Shown here piece by piece: positions 9,560-19,411 of a stretch of 64,000 nucleotides of DNA (position 1 is its first letter; each line of letters starts with the position of its first letter). The stretch is taken from NCBI GenBank assembly GCA_965223165.1, contig CBDCVQ010000012.1:1-64000 (forward strand), given 5' to 3'. The DNA is from JABDMH01 sp965223165. GTDB lineage: Bacteria; Bacteroidota; Bacteroidia; Chitinophagales; Saprospiraceae. The position numbers were made by a program, and so were the translations under genes. Under the pieces are notes generated by a model, which saw only the letters and a program-made list of their open reading frames with translations, had not been told where the DNA came from and did no database searches.

Positions 9560-9937
9560 GATGGTCGTCAGATGGCGCCTGCAGATCGTGGCGTACGCGG
9601 AACGTGAGCAAAGGACGGCCTGTGGCGAAAGCGGTGAGTGATGACAATCCGGGGCCGTTGGCTGACCTTGGCTAGTTAAGTCGGCAAAACGCCAACGCCA
9701 ATGGGAAAAAGTGTGGAAATTAGACCCGTGGGTACTCTGATCAAAAGGACGAGATGTTAAAGTATAAACACATTAGTTTTTATCGTCATATATTTACTAT
9801 TCTTATAAGTTAATATTAAGAATGACAGCAAAAATGGCGTATTTTTAAGCCTGGTTTTTTGCGGGCCTGGACTTGATCCACCGCAAAGAACATCAAAAAC
9901 CGTGAACCTTGACGGCCGTACTTAATTCAGAGGGCCT
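9560..9937. other. Intergenic region, 378 bp
   Basis: No coding sequence seen. The part 9755-9850 is clearly A+T-rich and contains an ATTCTTA/TAAGAAT inverted repeat (about 9800-9824), probably promoter DNA for the peroxidase gene. No exact TAnnTTTG box was found. Confidence 0.5.
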
Positions 9938-11851
9938 ATGAACATAAACCGATACACGATAACTTATTTACCGCTAATTCTCATTGTCGCTAGCATTCCC
10001 AGTCTGCTAGGGCAGGTCAGAAGCTATGACGGCTACGGCAACAACGAGAGCAATCCCGACTATGGCGCTGTCGGTACCGCCGTTCGGCTCATCTCTCCGT
10101 TGACATACGAAGATGAGATCGGCGAGCCCACCGGAATCGATCGGCCAAATCCCCGACATATAAGTAACGTCCTCTTCACCCAGACAGAGCCCATCTACGA
10201 TGAGCACGAGTTGACAGACTATGTGTGGGTGTTTGGTCAGTTCATCGATCATGACATCACGCTGATCGGGGAGAGTGAGACCGAGCCGGCGCTGATCTCC
10301 GTGCCGGAGTGTGATGCGGTATTTGATCCGATGTGTCTGGGGCAGTCCGCGATCTTGATGATGCGTTCTGAGGCGATGGAAGGGACCGGTGTCACCACGG
10401 AGGCCCCCCGGATGTACGCCAACCAGATATCGGCCTATATCGATGGATCTGCCGTGTATGGCTCGACGGTCGAGCGTGCCAATTGGTTGCGCACCTTTGA
10501 GGAGGGCAAGCTCAAGACATCAACAGGCGATCTACTCCCCTACAATACGCTTACGGGGGAGCTCAACGGAGCCACGGATGACAGCGCTCCGGAGATGGCC
10601 ATGAACGACGCTGATGCGACCCGATGGTTTGTGGCTGGAGACGTTCGCGCCAACGAGAATGTATTGCTGACGGCGATGCATACGCTCTTTGTCCGAGAGC
10701 ACAATCGACTTTGCGATGAGTTGAAGCTGCGTTATCCCAACGCCGGCGACGAGCAATTGTATCAACGGGCCCGAAAGATGGTCGGTGGTATGATCCAGGC
10801 GATCACATATAATGAGTGGCTGCCCTCCATGGGCGTGGCGATGGATGACTACACCGGTTATCGTAAGGATGTCAATGCAAATGTGACCAATGTATTTTCG
10901 GGGGCTGCCTTTCGCTTTGGCCATACCCTTCTTAGCAATACCATCTTGCGGATGGAGGACGGGTGCGAGACCATTCCCGAGGGGGACATGACGCTCCGCG
11001 AGGCCTTCTTCAATCCCAGTCTCGTCCTCAGCAGTGGCATCGACCCTCTGTTTAAGGGTATGAGCACTCAGATACAACAAGCGCTGGACTGCAAAGTGAT
11101 CGATGACGTACGAAACTTCTTGTTTGGTCCTCCCGGCGCACCCTTTGGACTGGATTTGGCTGCCATCAATATTAACCGGGGCCGGGAGCGAGGATTAGCC
11201 GATTATAATACACTCCGCGATGTTTTGGGGCTGGGCAAGGTTCGGTCCTTCAATGAGATTTGCGAAGATCCCGTCGAGGCGCAGATTCTTGAATCACTGT
11301 ACGAGAGTGTCGATCGCATAGATCCCTGGGTCGGCATGTTGGCCGAAGAGCATATGCCTGGGGCCATCCTGGGTGAGACGACCATGACCATCATGAAAGA
11401 GCAATTTAAGGCATTGAGAGATGGAGATCGGTTCTTCTACCGTGTTGATCCCGAACTTTCGGTAGATGAAGTCCAGGAAATTGACGAAACGAGATTTGCA
11501 GATATCATCATGCGCAATACCACCATTCAGGCGCTGCAGCCGGATGTCTTCAAGATGATCCGTACTTGCCACGTGGTGCATGTGGAGGAACGGCACTTGG
11601 ATGTGAATGCATTCCCAAATCCCATACGGGACAACGTCACGTTGACGATTTTCTCCTTTGAAGATGGAGAGGCTGAACTGTCTATCACCAACCTACTAGG
11701 TCAGCAGGTCCAGCGACGGCAGATAGATTTGGCCAAGGGCATCAACAATTTCCAGTTTCCCGTGAATTCGGCCCTACAGCCGGGCATCTACAATCTCTAT
11801 CTGGAAATGGGAGCACGCAACAACACGATCAAACTCTTCAAGCGCAACTAA
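9938..11851 (+). CDS. T9SS-exported animal-type haem peroxidase
   Basis: 637 residues. A signal peptide (about residues 1-25, cleavage near LLGQ) is followed by an animal-type (peroxinectin/myeloperoxidase superfamily) haem peroxidase domain. Seen: the distal histidine motif GQFIDHD near residue 101; SAYIDGSAVYGS; the helix with REHNRL that supplies the catalytic arginine region; the proximal histidine in FRFGHTLLSN near residue 327; and the family motif INRGRERGLADYN near residue 411. From about residue 556 a T9SS type A sorting domain follows (FPNPIRDNVTL...GIYNLYLEM). Expected role: peroxide-dependent oxidation of halides or phenolics outside the cell. The substrate cannot be read from sequence. 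Confidence 0.93.
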   Translation: MNINRYTITYLPLILIVASIPSLLGQVRSYDGYGNNESNPDYGAVGTAVRLISPLTYEDEIGEPTGIDRPNPRHISNVLFTQTEPIYDEHELTDYVWVFGQFIDHDITLIGESETEPALISVPECDAVFDPMCLGQSAILMMRSEAMEGTGVTTEAPRMYANQISAYIDGSAVYGSTVERANWLRTFEEGKLKTSTGDLLPYNTLTGELNGATDDSAPEMAMNDADATRWFVAGDVRANENVLLTAMHTLFVREHNRLCDELKLRYPNAGDEQLYQRARKMVGGMIQAITYNEWLPSMGVAMDDYTGYRKDVNANVTNVFSGAAFRFGHTLLSNTILRMEDGCETIPEGDMTLREAFFNPSLVLSSGIDPLFKGMSTQIQQALDCKVIDDVRNFLFGPPGAPFGLDLAAININRGRERGLADYNTLRDVLGLGKVRSFNEICEDPVEAQILESLYESVDRIDPWVGMLAEEHMPGAILGETTMTIMKEQFKALRDGDRFFYRVDPELSVDEVQEIDETRFADIIMRNTTIQALQPDVFKMIRTCHVVHVEERHLDVNAFPNPIRDNVTLTIFSFEDGEAELSITNLLGQQVQRRQIDLAKGINNFQFPVNSALQPGIYNLYLEMGARNNTIKLFKRN

Positions 11852-11910
11852 GACTCTACCGGGGAGGGAGGCATCGTCCTCGACCCATCAAGGCCCGGAC
11901 GGGAAAGTCT

Positions 11911-12144
11911 CTACGGGAGCTCTTCCCCGCTATCGCCAGAGATCGGCGTACTTTGTGCCATCGCAGCCATAGCGATACCGACGATAATCATCAGGATCTT
12001 CGTCACAAATCCGAATAGCGGGCTGATCCGGTCGATCCAACTGAGAAAGGACCATTGAATCCCGACCAGACTAAGCGTCAACGCTGTGAAGCCCAGGAGG
12101 AAGAGAAGAAAGCCCACCAACGTCAAGAGATCTCTGCGTCTCAT
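11911..12144 (-). CDS. Small two-helix membrane protein
   Basis: 77 residues when started at the MRRRDLLTLVGFLLF ATG (12144); an upstream ATG at 12162 would overlap the promoter box. Two transmembrane segments (about residues 5-26 and 40-58) are separated by a short loop with W and D. This short protein type is a conserved hypothetical in Bacteroidota as far as I recognise it. Function unknown. Confidence 0.65.
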   Translation of the reverse strand: MRRRDLLTLVGFLLFLLGFTALTLSLVGIQWSFLSWIDRISPLFGFVTKILMIIVGIAMAAMAQSTPISGDSGEELP

Positions 12145-12150
12145 TATCCG

Positions 12151-12158
12151 CAAATGTA
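12151..12158 (-). promoter_or_regulatory. -7 promoter box on the minus strand
   Basis: Read on the minus strand, TACATTTG fits TAnnTTTG exactly. It ends 6 nt before the ATG at 12144, implying a leaderless or nearly leaderless mRNA and supporting 12144 as the start. Confidence 0.4.
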
Positions 12159-12352
12159 ACAAAAGACCAATCTTGCCCGGCCGAGGACGATGCGTTCCAC
12201 CATCTCACCATCTAATGCCTATCAACATCATGGTCGACCATCATTCCCCCCAGGTATGACCCGGCCACTACCCTATCGATAACCGATCCGATAATCTGGC
12301 CATCTGATCACAATCGCTGTAGAACTACTGAGCAATTGGATCTTCCTTGACT

Positions 12353-12360
12353 TATCTTTG
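12353..12360 (+). promoter_or_regulatory. -7 promoter box before the HMG-CoA lyase gene
   Basis: TATCTTTG fits TAnnTTTG exactly and ends 16 nt before the ATG at 12377, implying a very short 5' leader. Confidence 0.45.
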
Positions 12361-12376
12361 AGGCACAGATCACACA

Positions 12377-13225
12377 ATGGTCAAAATTATAGAATGCCCA
12401 AGAGACGCCATGCAGGGCCTGACACCCTTCATCGCCACCCATCATAAGATCGAGTATCTCAATGCGCTACTTAAAGTGGGTTTTCACACGATAGACTTTG
12501 GCAGCTTTGTGTCCCCAAAGGCCATTCCTCAGATGCGAGACACCGCGGAGGTCTTGGCCGGTCTCGATCTATCTCAAACCCGATCCAAGCTACTGGCCAT
12601 CGTAGCCAATCAGCGAGGAGCCAATGATGCCGCCGAATATGATCAGATCGGCTATCTAGGATACCCCTTCTCAGTATCTGAGACCTTTCAACTACGCAAT
12701 ACGAACGCCACCATCAGCGAATCTTTGGGGCGCGTGCAGCAGATCCAAGACATATGCCAAGCGGCATCTAAAACCATGGTGGTCTATCTGTCCATGGGCT
12801 TTGGCAATCCCTATGGAGATCCATGGAATGTGGAAATCGTGCAGGGCTGGGTCGATGTGCTGGCAGATATGGAGATCAAGATTATCGCGCTTTCAGATAC
12901 CATCGGAGTGTCTACCCCCGAGAGTATCAGCTATCTTTTTGGCAATTTGATTCCACCCTATCCGGACGTCGAGTTTGGAGCCCATCTCCACACGACGCCG
13001 GATACCTGGCGCGAAAAGATTGAGGCGGCGTACATGAGCGGATGCAAGCGATTTGACAGTGCCTTGATGGGTTACGGTGGTTGCCCAATGGCCAAAGACA
13101 CCCTCACCGGCAATATGCCGACCGAGCGACTCATCAGCTACTTCGATGGCACATCGGCGGAACTCTCGATTGATCGACAGGCATTCGATGTGGCCCTGGC
13201 GGCTGCAGCGACCTTCTTTGCCTGA
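12377..13225 (+). CDS. Hydroxymethylglutaryl-CoA lyase family protein
   Basis: 282 residues, HMGL-like TIM barrel. It is expected to cleave 3-hydroxy-3-methylglutaryl-CoA into acetoacetate and acetyl-CoA at the end of leucine breakdown. Seen: ECPRDAMQG at the N-terminus (family E-x-x-P-R-D-G-x-Q, here with A for G), the metal-ligand HLH pair in FGAHLHTTPD, and GYGGCPMAKDTLTGNMPTE, equivalent to the catalytic GGCPxAxGAxGNVATE loop with its cysteine. Slight departures from the canonical motifs leave room for a related aldolase. It sits about 2.6 kb from the leucine biosynthesis operon but is not part of it. Confidence 0.85.
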   Translation: MVKIIECPRDAMQGLTPFIATHHKIEYLNALLKVGFHTIDFGSFVSPKAIPQMRDTAEVLAGLDLSQTRSKLLAIVANQRGANDAAEYDQIGYLGYPFSVSETFQLRNTNATISESLGRVQQIQDICQAASKTMVVYLSMGFGNPYGDPWNVEIVQGWVDVLADMEIKIIALSDTIGVSTPESISYLFGNLIPPYPDVEFGAHLHTTPDTWREKIEAAYMSGCKRFDSALMGYGGCPMAKDTLTGNMPTERLISYFDGTSAELSIDRQAFDVALAAAATFFA

Positions 13226-13235
13226 GCACGGATAA

Positions 13236-14795
13236 TCAATCCAGCTTGGTCACGCCACTCCGCTCGAGAAAGCGCTCATGGATCACGTCCTCCACCGGTC
13301 GATCTTCGATCTTGCTTTCTAGCCAGGACAGAATGTCCAGGTACAAGAAAGCCCGCCGGTCATAGGGTTTGTTTGAGAGCCGACTAAGTTTTTGGTGGAG
13401 TCGGGCAAACTGCTCCTTCACATCTCGCTTTAAGATCTTGGGCGTTTTGCGGAGAAACTTGAAGATCTCGTTTTGCACGTCGTGCAACTCACTCATCTTG
13501 GCGAGATATCGATAGACGGACTTGACCTGATATTGCAAAAGGATCTGATTGTCGAGCTCGTAGTGGGCAATCAGATTTAGAATCCTGGCAAAGGACTGAA
13601 TATCGCCTCTGAAATCAGCCGTCTTAGCATTGATGATCTTGTTGAGGTAGGTAATGCTGCTATCCCAGTCACTGCTGCCAAAATACATGCAAGCAATCTT
13701 GTAGTAAAAAACCAAGATCCGGTGCTTATCCCAGTCATACGGATTCTCCCGGATCAGCTGGGCCAGCTCAGGCATGGAGTTGGTCCCCTCTGTGAAGGTG
13801 CCGGTGAGAAAGTGTTTGTTGACCAGATGAATGTAGTGGTACAACTGAAAAAGCCCCTCGTGGTTGAGGTTGCGTATCAAACCTCGGTTTGGGATGTCTT
13901 CCAGGACCGCGAGCACTTCCATAAATCGATCGTAGCTCAGCGAAAAGTAGAGCGAAGTCAGAAGATTGTGGATGCTCTTGAGGTACATGGCCGTCTGCGC
14001 CTCCACCATCTCCGGATACTCCGAAAACAGGTTGTACCATCGCAAAGTATAACGGTAGTAGTTGCTGAAGTCCTGATTCATGTAGTGGTACCAACTGTAC
14101 GCTTGAAACAGGTAGAGTCGTTCATGAAAGTCCAGTTGCTCCAGATCGTACTCCGGTAGGTTGGACTCAAAGAAGTTCTTCAGATAGCGGGAGTCCTGAT
14201 CATCTCGTACATAGCCCACCTTGAGATAGAGCCCGTACAGTTGCAAGGCAAGATTGCTGAAGGCTTGCGTACGCTCGATTCGACCCGTCAGCCATGTCGC
14301 TTCCCTTTTCAGCTCTTCTGCCTTGTTTTCGATGCTCCGGGTGATGTACTGCGACTCGATAAATTTCTCAAATTCCAGGATGTTGAGGGCAAGAATGTGG
14401 TAATTGCCCCGTAAGGCCAGGGCTTTTGTCTTGGCCAACATATCCAGGCTCTGACGGTACAGTCCTTTATCGTAAAGTACCTTGGCATAGTCGGTGCGCT
14501 CCCGAATGTCAATCTCCACACTATTGCTACGTCCCAGGAGTCGAAGGCAGATCAGCAACTGCTTATAGAGATGCGCCTTCAGGTTGGACAACTGCCGCTT
14601 CTTGATCGCCGGTATCCGTTGCAGCACTGCCTGCTCGTCATATCGCTTCGAGCGACTGATCTCCTCAAACAACTTCAAAAACAGTATCTCATCGGAGATC
14701 TGATTGCGCGTGACGAACAGGCGAAAGCTCCGCTTCTCCGCTTTGGTGAGCGAATTTATCAGTTGTACCAGATAATCCGTCTTTTGAGTGGGCAT
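13236..14795 (-). CDS. Helical-repeat protein of unknown function (paralogue 1)
   Basis: 519 residues, no signal peptide or membrane segment. It opens with LTKAEKRSFRLFVTRNQ and QLSNLKAHLYKQLL; the rest is almost wholly helical with tyrosine-rich TPR-like helices. It is clearly paralogous to the gene at 19412-20968: same length, same N-terminal motifs, shared IRER/IREQ, shared KGLY-QSL and shared ILEFEK..IE..ITRS. The pair brackets the leucine operon on the opposite strand. Function unknown; a cytoplasmic scaffold or regulator is a guess. It converges with the HMG-CoA lyase gene, 10 bp apart. Confidence 0.8.
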   Translation of the reverse strand: MPTQKTDYLVQLINSLTKAEKRSFRLFVTRNQISDEILFLKLFEEISRSKRYDEQAVLQRIPAIKKRQLSNLKAHLYKQLLICLRLLGRSNSVEIDIRERTDYAKVLYDKGLYRQSLDMLAKTKALALRGNYHILALNILEFEKFIESQYITRSIENKAEELKREATWLTGRIERTQAFSNLALQLYGLYLKVGYVRDDQDSRYLKNFFESNLPEYDLEQLDFHERLYLFQAYSWYHYMNQDFSNYYRYTLRWYNLFSEYPEMVEAQTAMYLKSIHNLLTSLYFSLSYDRFMEVLAVLEDIPNRGLIRNLNHEGLFQLYHYIHLVNKHFLTGTFTEGTNSMPELAQLIRENPYDWDKHRILVFYYKIACMYFGSSDWDSSITYLNKIINAKTADFRGDIQSFARILNLIAHYELDNQILLQYQVKSVYRYLAKMSELHDVQNEIFKFLRKTPKILKRDVKEQFARLHQKLSRLSNKPYDRRAFLYLDILSWLESKIEDRPVEDVIHERFLERSGVTKLD

Positions 14796-15042
14796 TGTAA
14801 CTACTTTCCCTCTATTTGCTTGATAATCATATCATTAGTGCACATCACGTAATTTCTTACACTGTAATCCGTTTAGGAATTTGAAACCCTCCACTCCACC
14901 GCTAAACACTACTTTTATTTAGCGATTGCCGGTGCGGACAAACGGTTGTAATGCCCTTTAAAGATGAAGTATTTTTTTAGAAACATGGGTTGGAGCGATC
15001 AAGTCGACTGTGACCTGCCGGCCGTCTAAAAAGCAGGATCTT

Positions 15043-16230
15043 ATGGATACCACTAGAATCCACATCTTCGATACAACACTACGCGATGGTGAGCAAGTAC
15101 CTGGATGCAAACTGAATAAGGATCAAAAGCTGCGCTTGGCCAAGAATCTCGAACGGCTTGGGGTAGATGTCATTGAGGCCGGCTTCCCGATATCAAGTCC
15201 CGGGGATTTTGATGCCGTCCGGTCCATCAGTACTGCCGCCGGCAAAGATGTGATCATTTGTGCCTTGTCACGGTCCGTGCCCAAGGACATCGATCGGGCC
15301 GCAGAGGCGGTGGAGACGGCCCACAGGCCGCGCATCCATACCGGCATCGGCACCTCGGATTCACACATCAAATACAAATTTAATAGCACTCGTGAGCAGG
15401 TATTGGAGCGAGCCGTAGCAGCGGTGAAGTATGCTAAACAATACGTAGAGGATGTAGAGTTTTATGCCGAAGATGCCGGACGAACCGACAACGAGTTTCT
15501 GGCACGTGTGTGCGAAGCGGTCCTTAAGGCCGGGGCCACCGTGCTCAACATTCCGGACACGACTGGGTATTGCTTGCCGAGTGAGTACGGACAGAAAATC
15601 AAGTATCTGGTAGACCACGTCAAGGGTGTCGAGCGCGCGACCATCTCTACGCACTGCCACAATGACCTGGGACTGGCTACGGCTAACTCTATCGAAGGCG
15701 TCATCCACGGAGCACGCCAGATCGAATGCACCGTCAATGGGCTTGGCGAGCGTGCGGGAAACACTTCGCTCGAAGAGTGTGTGATGATCCTGAAGCAACA
15801 TCCCTACTTAGGTTTTGTCACTGGAATTGACACGCCCTACCTAAATCCCATCAGCCAATTGGTTTCTGACGAGATGGGCATGCCCGTGCAACCCAACAAG
15901 GCCATTGTGGGGTCCAACGCCTTCGCCCATTCATCCGGCATACATCAAGATGGAGTGATCAAAAAGCGAGAGACCTATGAGATCATTGATCCGCTGGATG
16001 TAGGTGTGGACAAATCATCCATCATCTTAACCGCTCGCAGCGGACGTGCGGCACTAGCCTATCGCCTCAAGGAGATCGGACACAATGTGACCAAAATCGA
16101 ATTGGACGCCATCTATCGACAATTTCTTGCCGTGGCAGATCGTCAGAAGGAAGTCGTAGACAGTGACTTGCATCAACTGATGGAAGAAAAAGAGGTGTTG
16201 ATGGCCGCCCAAGAACGCAATGCAAGCTAA
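15043..16230 (+). CDS. leuA: 2-isopropylmalate synthase, short form
   Basis: 395 residues from the ATG at 15043, preceded by an AGGA eight bases away and starting directly at the domain (MDTTRIHIFDTTLRDGEQ). A GTG at 15010 would add only unrelated sequence. It condenses acetyl-CoA with 3-methyl-2-oxobutanoate, the first step of leucine synthesis. Seen: DTTLRDGEQ, metal-binding STHCHNDLGLA, GLGERAGNTSLEE, and HSSGIHQDGV in the linker. The ~120-residue C-terminal LeuA regulatory domain of the long enzymes is absent, so leucine feedback may be weak or absent (inference). It heads the leuACDB operon, 47 bp before leuC. Confidence 0.93.
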   Translation: MDTTRIHIFDTTLRDGEQVPGCKLNKDQKLRLAKNLERLGVDVIEAGFPISSPGDFDAVRSISTAAGKDVIICALSRSVPKDIDRAAEAVETAHRPRIHTGIGTSDSHIKYKFNSTREQVLERAVAAVKYAKQYVEDVEFYAEDAGRTDNEFLARVCEAVLKAGATVLNIPDTTGYCLPSEYGQKIKYLVDHVKGVERATISTHCHNDLGLATANSIEGVIHGARQIECTVNGLGERAGNTSLEECVMILKQHPYLGFVTGIDTPYLNPISQLVSDEMGMPVQPNKAIVGSNAFAHSSGIHQDGVIKKRETYEIIDPLDVGVDKSSIILTARSGRAALAYRLKEIGHNVTKIELDAIYRQFLAVADRQKEVVDSDLHQLMEEKEVLMAAQERNAS

Positions 16231-16277
16231 TCCATCCAAACTTTTTTACCGCTTACGCACAATCGTTTAAAGTACAC

Positions 16278-17669
16278 ATGGGAAAGACACTATTTGACAA
16301 GGTCTGGGAGGCACATGTGGTGGATCAGGTCGAGGGAGGTACCGAGGTGCTTTATATTGACCAGCATCTCATCCACGAGGTGACCAGCCCTCAAGCATTT
16401 CAAGGACTACGGGACCGAGGCATCGGCGTGGCTCGACCCCAGCAGACCCTCGCCACGGCCGATCACAACGTGCCCACAAAAGACCAGCATCTCCCCATCA
16501 AAGAAGAACTATCTCGCCTCCAGGTACAGAAGCTCACGCAAAACTGTAAGGAGTTTGGTGTGACCCTATACGGACTCGGCCATCCCTACCAGGGGATCGT
16601 ACACGTGATCGGGCCGGAGCTGGGCATCACCAAGCCCGGCATGACTATCGTCTGCGGTGATAGCCATACTTCGACGCATGGAGCGTTTGGCTCCATTGCT
16701 TTTGGCATCGGCACCAGCCAGGTGGAGCAGGTACTTGCTACCCAGTGCCTGTTGCTCACCCGCCCCAAGCGCATGCGGATCAATGTGGAGGGCCAATTGG
16801 CGCGTGGCGTATTGGCCAAGGACATCATCCTCTATATCATCTCACAACTGACCGCGGCGGGAGGCACCGGCTATTTCATCGAATACGCGGGTTCGGCCAT
16901 CCGATCGCTCAGCATGGAAGGACGCATGACAGTGTGCAATATGAGCATCGAGATGGGAGCCAGAGGAGGTATGATCGCCCCCGACGATACGACTATCGAA
17001 TACGTCAAGGGGCGCGAGTTTGCCCCCACCGGTGCCGCTTGGGATCAGGCGGAAGCCTACTGGCGCACCCTCTACACCGATCAGGACGCCGAGTTTGATA
17101 TCGAGTACACTTATGACGCAGCAGACATCGTGCCCATGCTCACCTACGGCACCAATCCTGGGATGGGCATCCGAGTTTCCGACAGCATACCAACCGACGG
17201 CGGAGCGCAAGGAGAAGCTTCCTTTGCCAAGGCATTGGATTACATGGGTCTGCAACCCGGCTCAGAGCTGCTCGGCAAGGAAATACAACATGTCTTCATA
17301 GGCAGTTGCACCAACGCCCGCATCGAAGATCTGCGTCTGGTGGCAGATTATGTACGGGGCAAGCAGGTCGCAGATCATGTATCCGCCATGGTAGTGCCCG
17401 GCTCCCAGCAAGTACGCAAGCAAGCAGCGAGCGAAGGACTAGACAAAGTGTTGCGGGAGGCGGGATTTGACTTTCGCGAGGCTGGATGCTCCGCCTGTCT
17501 GGGCATGAACGAAGACAAAGTGCCCGCCGGACAATACTGCGTATCCACCTCCAACCGCAACTTTGAAGGACGCCAGGGCCCCGGTGCCCGCACGATCCTG
17601 GCCAGCCCTCTGACGGCAGCTGCCACGGCGATTGAAGGCAAGATTGTGGACGTGAGAGAGTACATCTAA
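16278..17669 (+). CDS. leuC: 3-isopropylmalate dehydratase large subunit
   Basis: 463 residues, full length, starting MGKTLFDKVWEAHVV. With LeuD it isomerises 2- to 3-isopropylmalate. Seen: the aconitase signature CGDSHTSTHGAFGSIAFGIGT, and the three [4Fe-4S] cysteines in GSCTNAR and AGCSACLGMN. It is followed by leuD after 8 bp. Confidence 0.97.
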   Translation: MGKTLFDKVWEAHVVDQVEGGTEVLYIDQHLIHEVTSPQAFQGLRDRGIGVARPQQTLATADHNVPTKDQHLPIKEELSRLQVQKLTQNCKEFGVTLYGLGHPYQGIVHVIGPELGITKPGMTIVCGDSHTSTHGAFGSIAFGIGTSQVEQVLATQCLLLTRPKRMRINVEGQLARGVLAKDIILYIISQLTAAGGTGYFIEYAGSAIRSLSMEGRMTVCNMSIEMGARGGMIAPDDTTIEYVKGREFAPTGAAWDQAEAYWRTLYTDQDAEFDIEYTYDAADIVPMLTYGTNPGMGIRVSDSIPTDGGAQGEASFAKALDYMGLQPGSELLGKEIQHVFIGSCTNARIEDLRLVADYVRGKQVADHVSAMVVPGSQQVRKQAASEGLDKVLREAGFDFREAGCSACLGMNEDKVPAGQYCVSTSNRNFEGRQGPGARTILASPLTAAATAIEGKIVDVREYI

Positions 17670-17677
17670 GCTTAACT

Positions 17678-18271
17678 ATGGAAAAAATTGAAGTCATACG
17701 GTCTTCCGCTATTCCACTGCCGATCGAAGATGTGGACACGGATCAGATCATCCCCGCACGTTTTCTAAAGGCGACGACCAAAGTCGGATTTGGCGAAAAT
17801 CTCTTTAGGGATTGGAGGTATCACCCAGATGGATCACCGAAAGAAGATTTTGTACTCAACAATCCCACCTATCGGGGTTCGATACTGGTGGCTGGTAAAA
17901 ATTTTGGATGCGGATCCAGTCGAGAGCACGCGGCTTGGGCCATCGAGGACTACGGTATCCGTGTGGTCGTGTCCAGCTTCTTTGCAGATATCTTCAAGGG
18001 AAATGCCCTGAACAATGGCATCCTGCCCATCGTGGTGAGCGACGACTACCTGGATCAACTGTTTCGGGCGATTGAAGCCGACCCCAAGACGTCGATACAT
18101 GTGTCTCTGCCAGCGCAGACGATCACGATCGAAAGCACCGGGGCGGCACAGAGCTTTGAGATAGATCCCTACAAAAAGATGTGCCTGCTCAATGGATATG
18201 ACGACATCGACTATCTGCTGAGCATCCAAACCAAGATTGATCAATACGAGGAAACGACGCAGAATCCATGA
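17678..18271 (+). CDS. leuD: 3-isopropylmalate dehydratase small subunit
   Basis: 197 residues. It is the swivel domain that completes the active site of LeuCD. Seen: PIEDVDTDQIIPARFL at the N-terminus and FGCGSSREHAAWAI, the substrate-binding loop. The last codons overlap the leuB start by 4 nt (ATGA), indicating translational coupling. Confidence 0.97.
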   Translation: MEKIEVIRSSAIPLPIEDVDTDQIIPARFLKATTKVGFGENLFRDWRYHPDGSPKEDFVLNNPTYRGSILVAGKNFGCGSSREHAAWAIEDYGIRVVVSSFFADIFKGNALNNGILPIVVSDDYLDQLFRAIEADPKTSIHVSLPAQTITIESTGAAQSFEIDPYKKMCLLNGYDDIDYLLSIQTKIDQYEETTQNP

Positions 18272-19380
18272 AGCTGAAAATAGCTGTGTTGCCAGGAGAC
18301 GGCATTGGTCCGGAGGTCATCGACCAAGCCCTAAAGGTGCTCAATGCGGTGGCAGATCGCTTTGATCACACCTTCACTTACTGCTTTGGTGATGTAGGCG
18401 GAATCGCGATCGACAAGACCGGAAATCCACTACCCGACGAGACGCTCAAAACCTGCCTGGAGAGTGATGTAGTACTATTCGGAGCGATCGGCGATCCGAA
18501 ATTTGACAATGATCCGACCGCCAAGGTGCGGCCAGAGCAGGGACTGCTGGCCATGCGCAAGGCGCTGGGGCTCTACTGCAACATCCGGCCCGTCACGATT
18601 TTCCCTAACCTGAAGCACCTCTCCCCCATCAAACCGGAATACTTGGAGGGGGTAGACATTGTGGTGTATCGCGAATTGATCGGAGGCATCTACTTTGGGA
18701 AAAAAGGACGGTCCGAGGACCGCAACACAGCGTTTGATACCTGCGTCTATTCGGTCCCTGAGATCGAACGCATCTCCCATCTGGCCTTCAAACAAGCCGG
18801 CAAACGTCGGTCTAAAGTCACCTTGGTAGACAAGGCAAATGTGCTGGAATCATCCAGACTGTGGCGAGAAAATGTACAACGGATCGCTAAAGAATATCCC
18901 GAGATCACGGTCGACTATATGTTCGTGGACAATGCCGCCATGCAGATGATCGTCAATCCCGGGCAGTTTGACGTGATCCTCACCAGCAACATGTTTGGAG
19001 ACATTATCTCGGACGAATCAAGTGTACTGGTGGGGTCTCTCGGGCTACTCCCCTCGGCTTCGATCGGCTCCAAGACCAGTGTATTTGAGCCCATTCATGG
19101 CTCTTACCCGCAGGGAGCTGGAAAAGACATAGCCAATCCTATCGCGACGGTCCTGTCGGCAGCGATGATGCTCGATCACTTGGGCCTCACCAAAGAGAAC
19201 GAGGCTATCGTGGGAGCGGTGACCCGCTTTCTCGAGGCCGGCATTGGTACGCCGGATCTGCGATGTCAGACCGAATTCACGTGCTCAAAGACAGGAGACC
19301 TCCTGGAGGCCATGATCGCTGATCCAGAGTTGGAGCTAAACTTCCGCAAGTTTGAGGAGGGCTCCTCCACCATCATCTGA
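18268..19380 (+). CDS. leuB: 3-isopropylmalate dehydrogenase
   Basis: 370 residues. It oxidatively decarboxylates 3-isopropylmalate with NAD+. Seen: GDGIGPEVIDQAL at the N-terminus, substrate loop YRELIGGIYFGKKGR, the metal-binding MFGDIISDESSVLVGSLGLLP, and the C-terminal EPIHGSYPQGAGKDIANP. It is the last gene of leuACDB, convergent with the 19412-20968 gene, 31 bp apart; no clear hairpin terminator lies in that gap. Confidence 0.97.
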   Translation: MKLKIAVLPGDGIGPEVIDQALKVLNAVADRFDHTFTYCFGDVGGIAIDKTGNPLPDETLKTCLESDVVLFGAIGDPKFDNDPTAKVRPEQGLLAMRKALGLYCNIRPVTIFPNLKHLSPIKPEYLEGVDIVVYRELIGGIYFGKKGRSEDRNTAFDTCVYSVPEIERISHLAFKQAGKRRSKVTLVDKANVLESSRLWRENVQRIAKEYPEITVDYMFVDNAAMQMIVNPGQFDVILTSNMFGDIISDESSVLVGSLGLLPSASIGSKTSVFEPIHGSYPQGAGKDIANPIATVLSAAMMLDHLGLTKENEAIVGAVTRFLEAGIGTPDLRCQTEFTCSKTGDLLEAMIADPELELNFRKFEEGSSTII

Positions 19381-19411
19381 TCGGATGTACCCAAGCGTGG
19401 CGAGATCTTAG

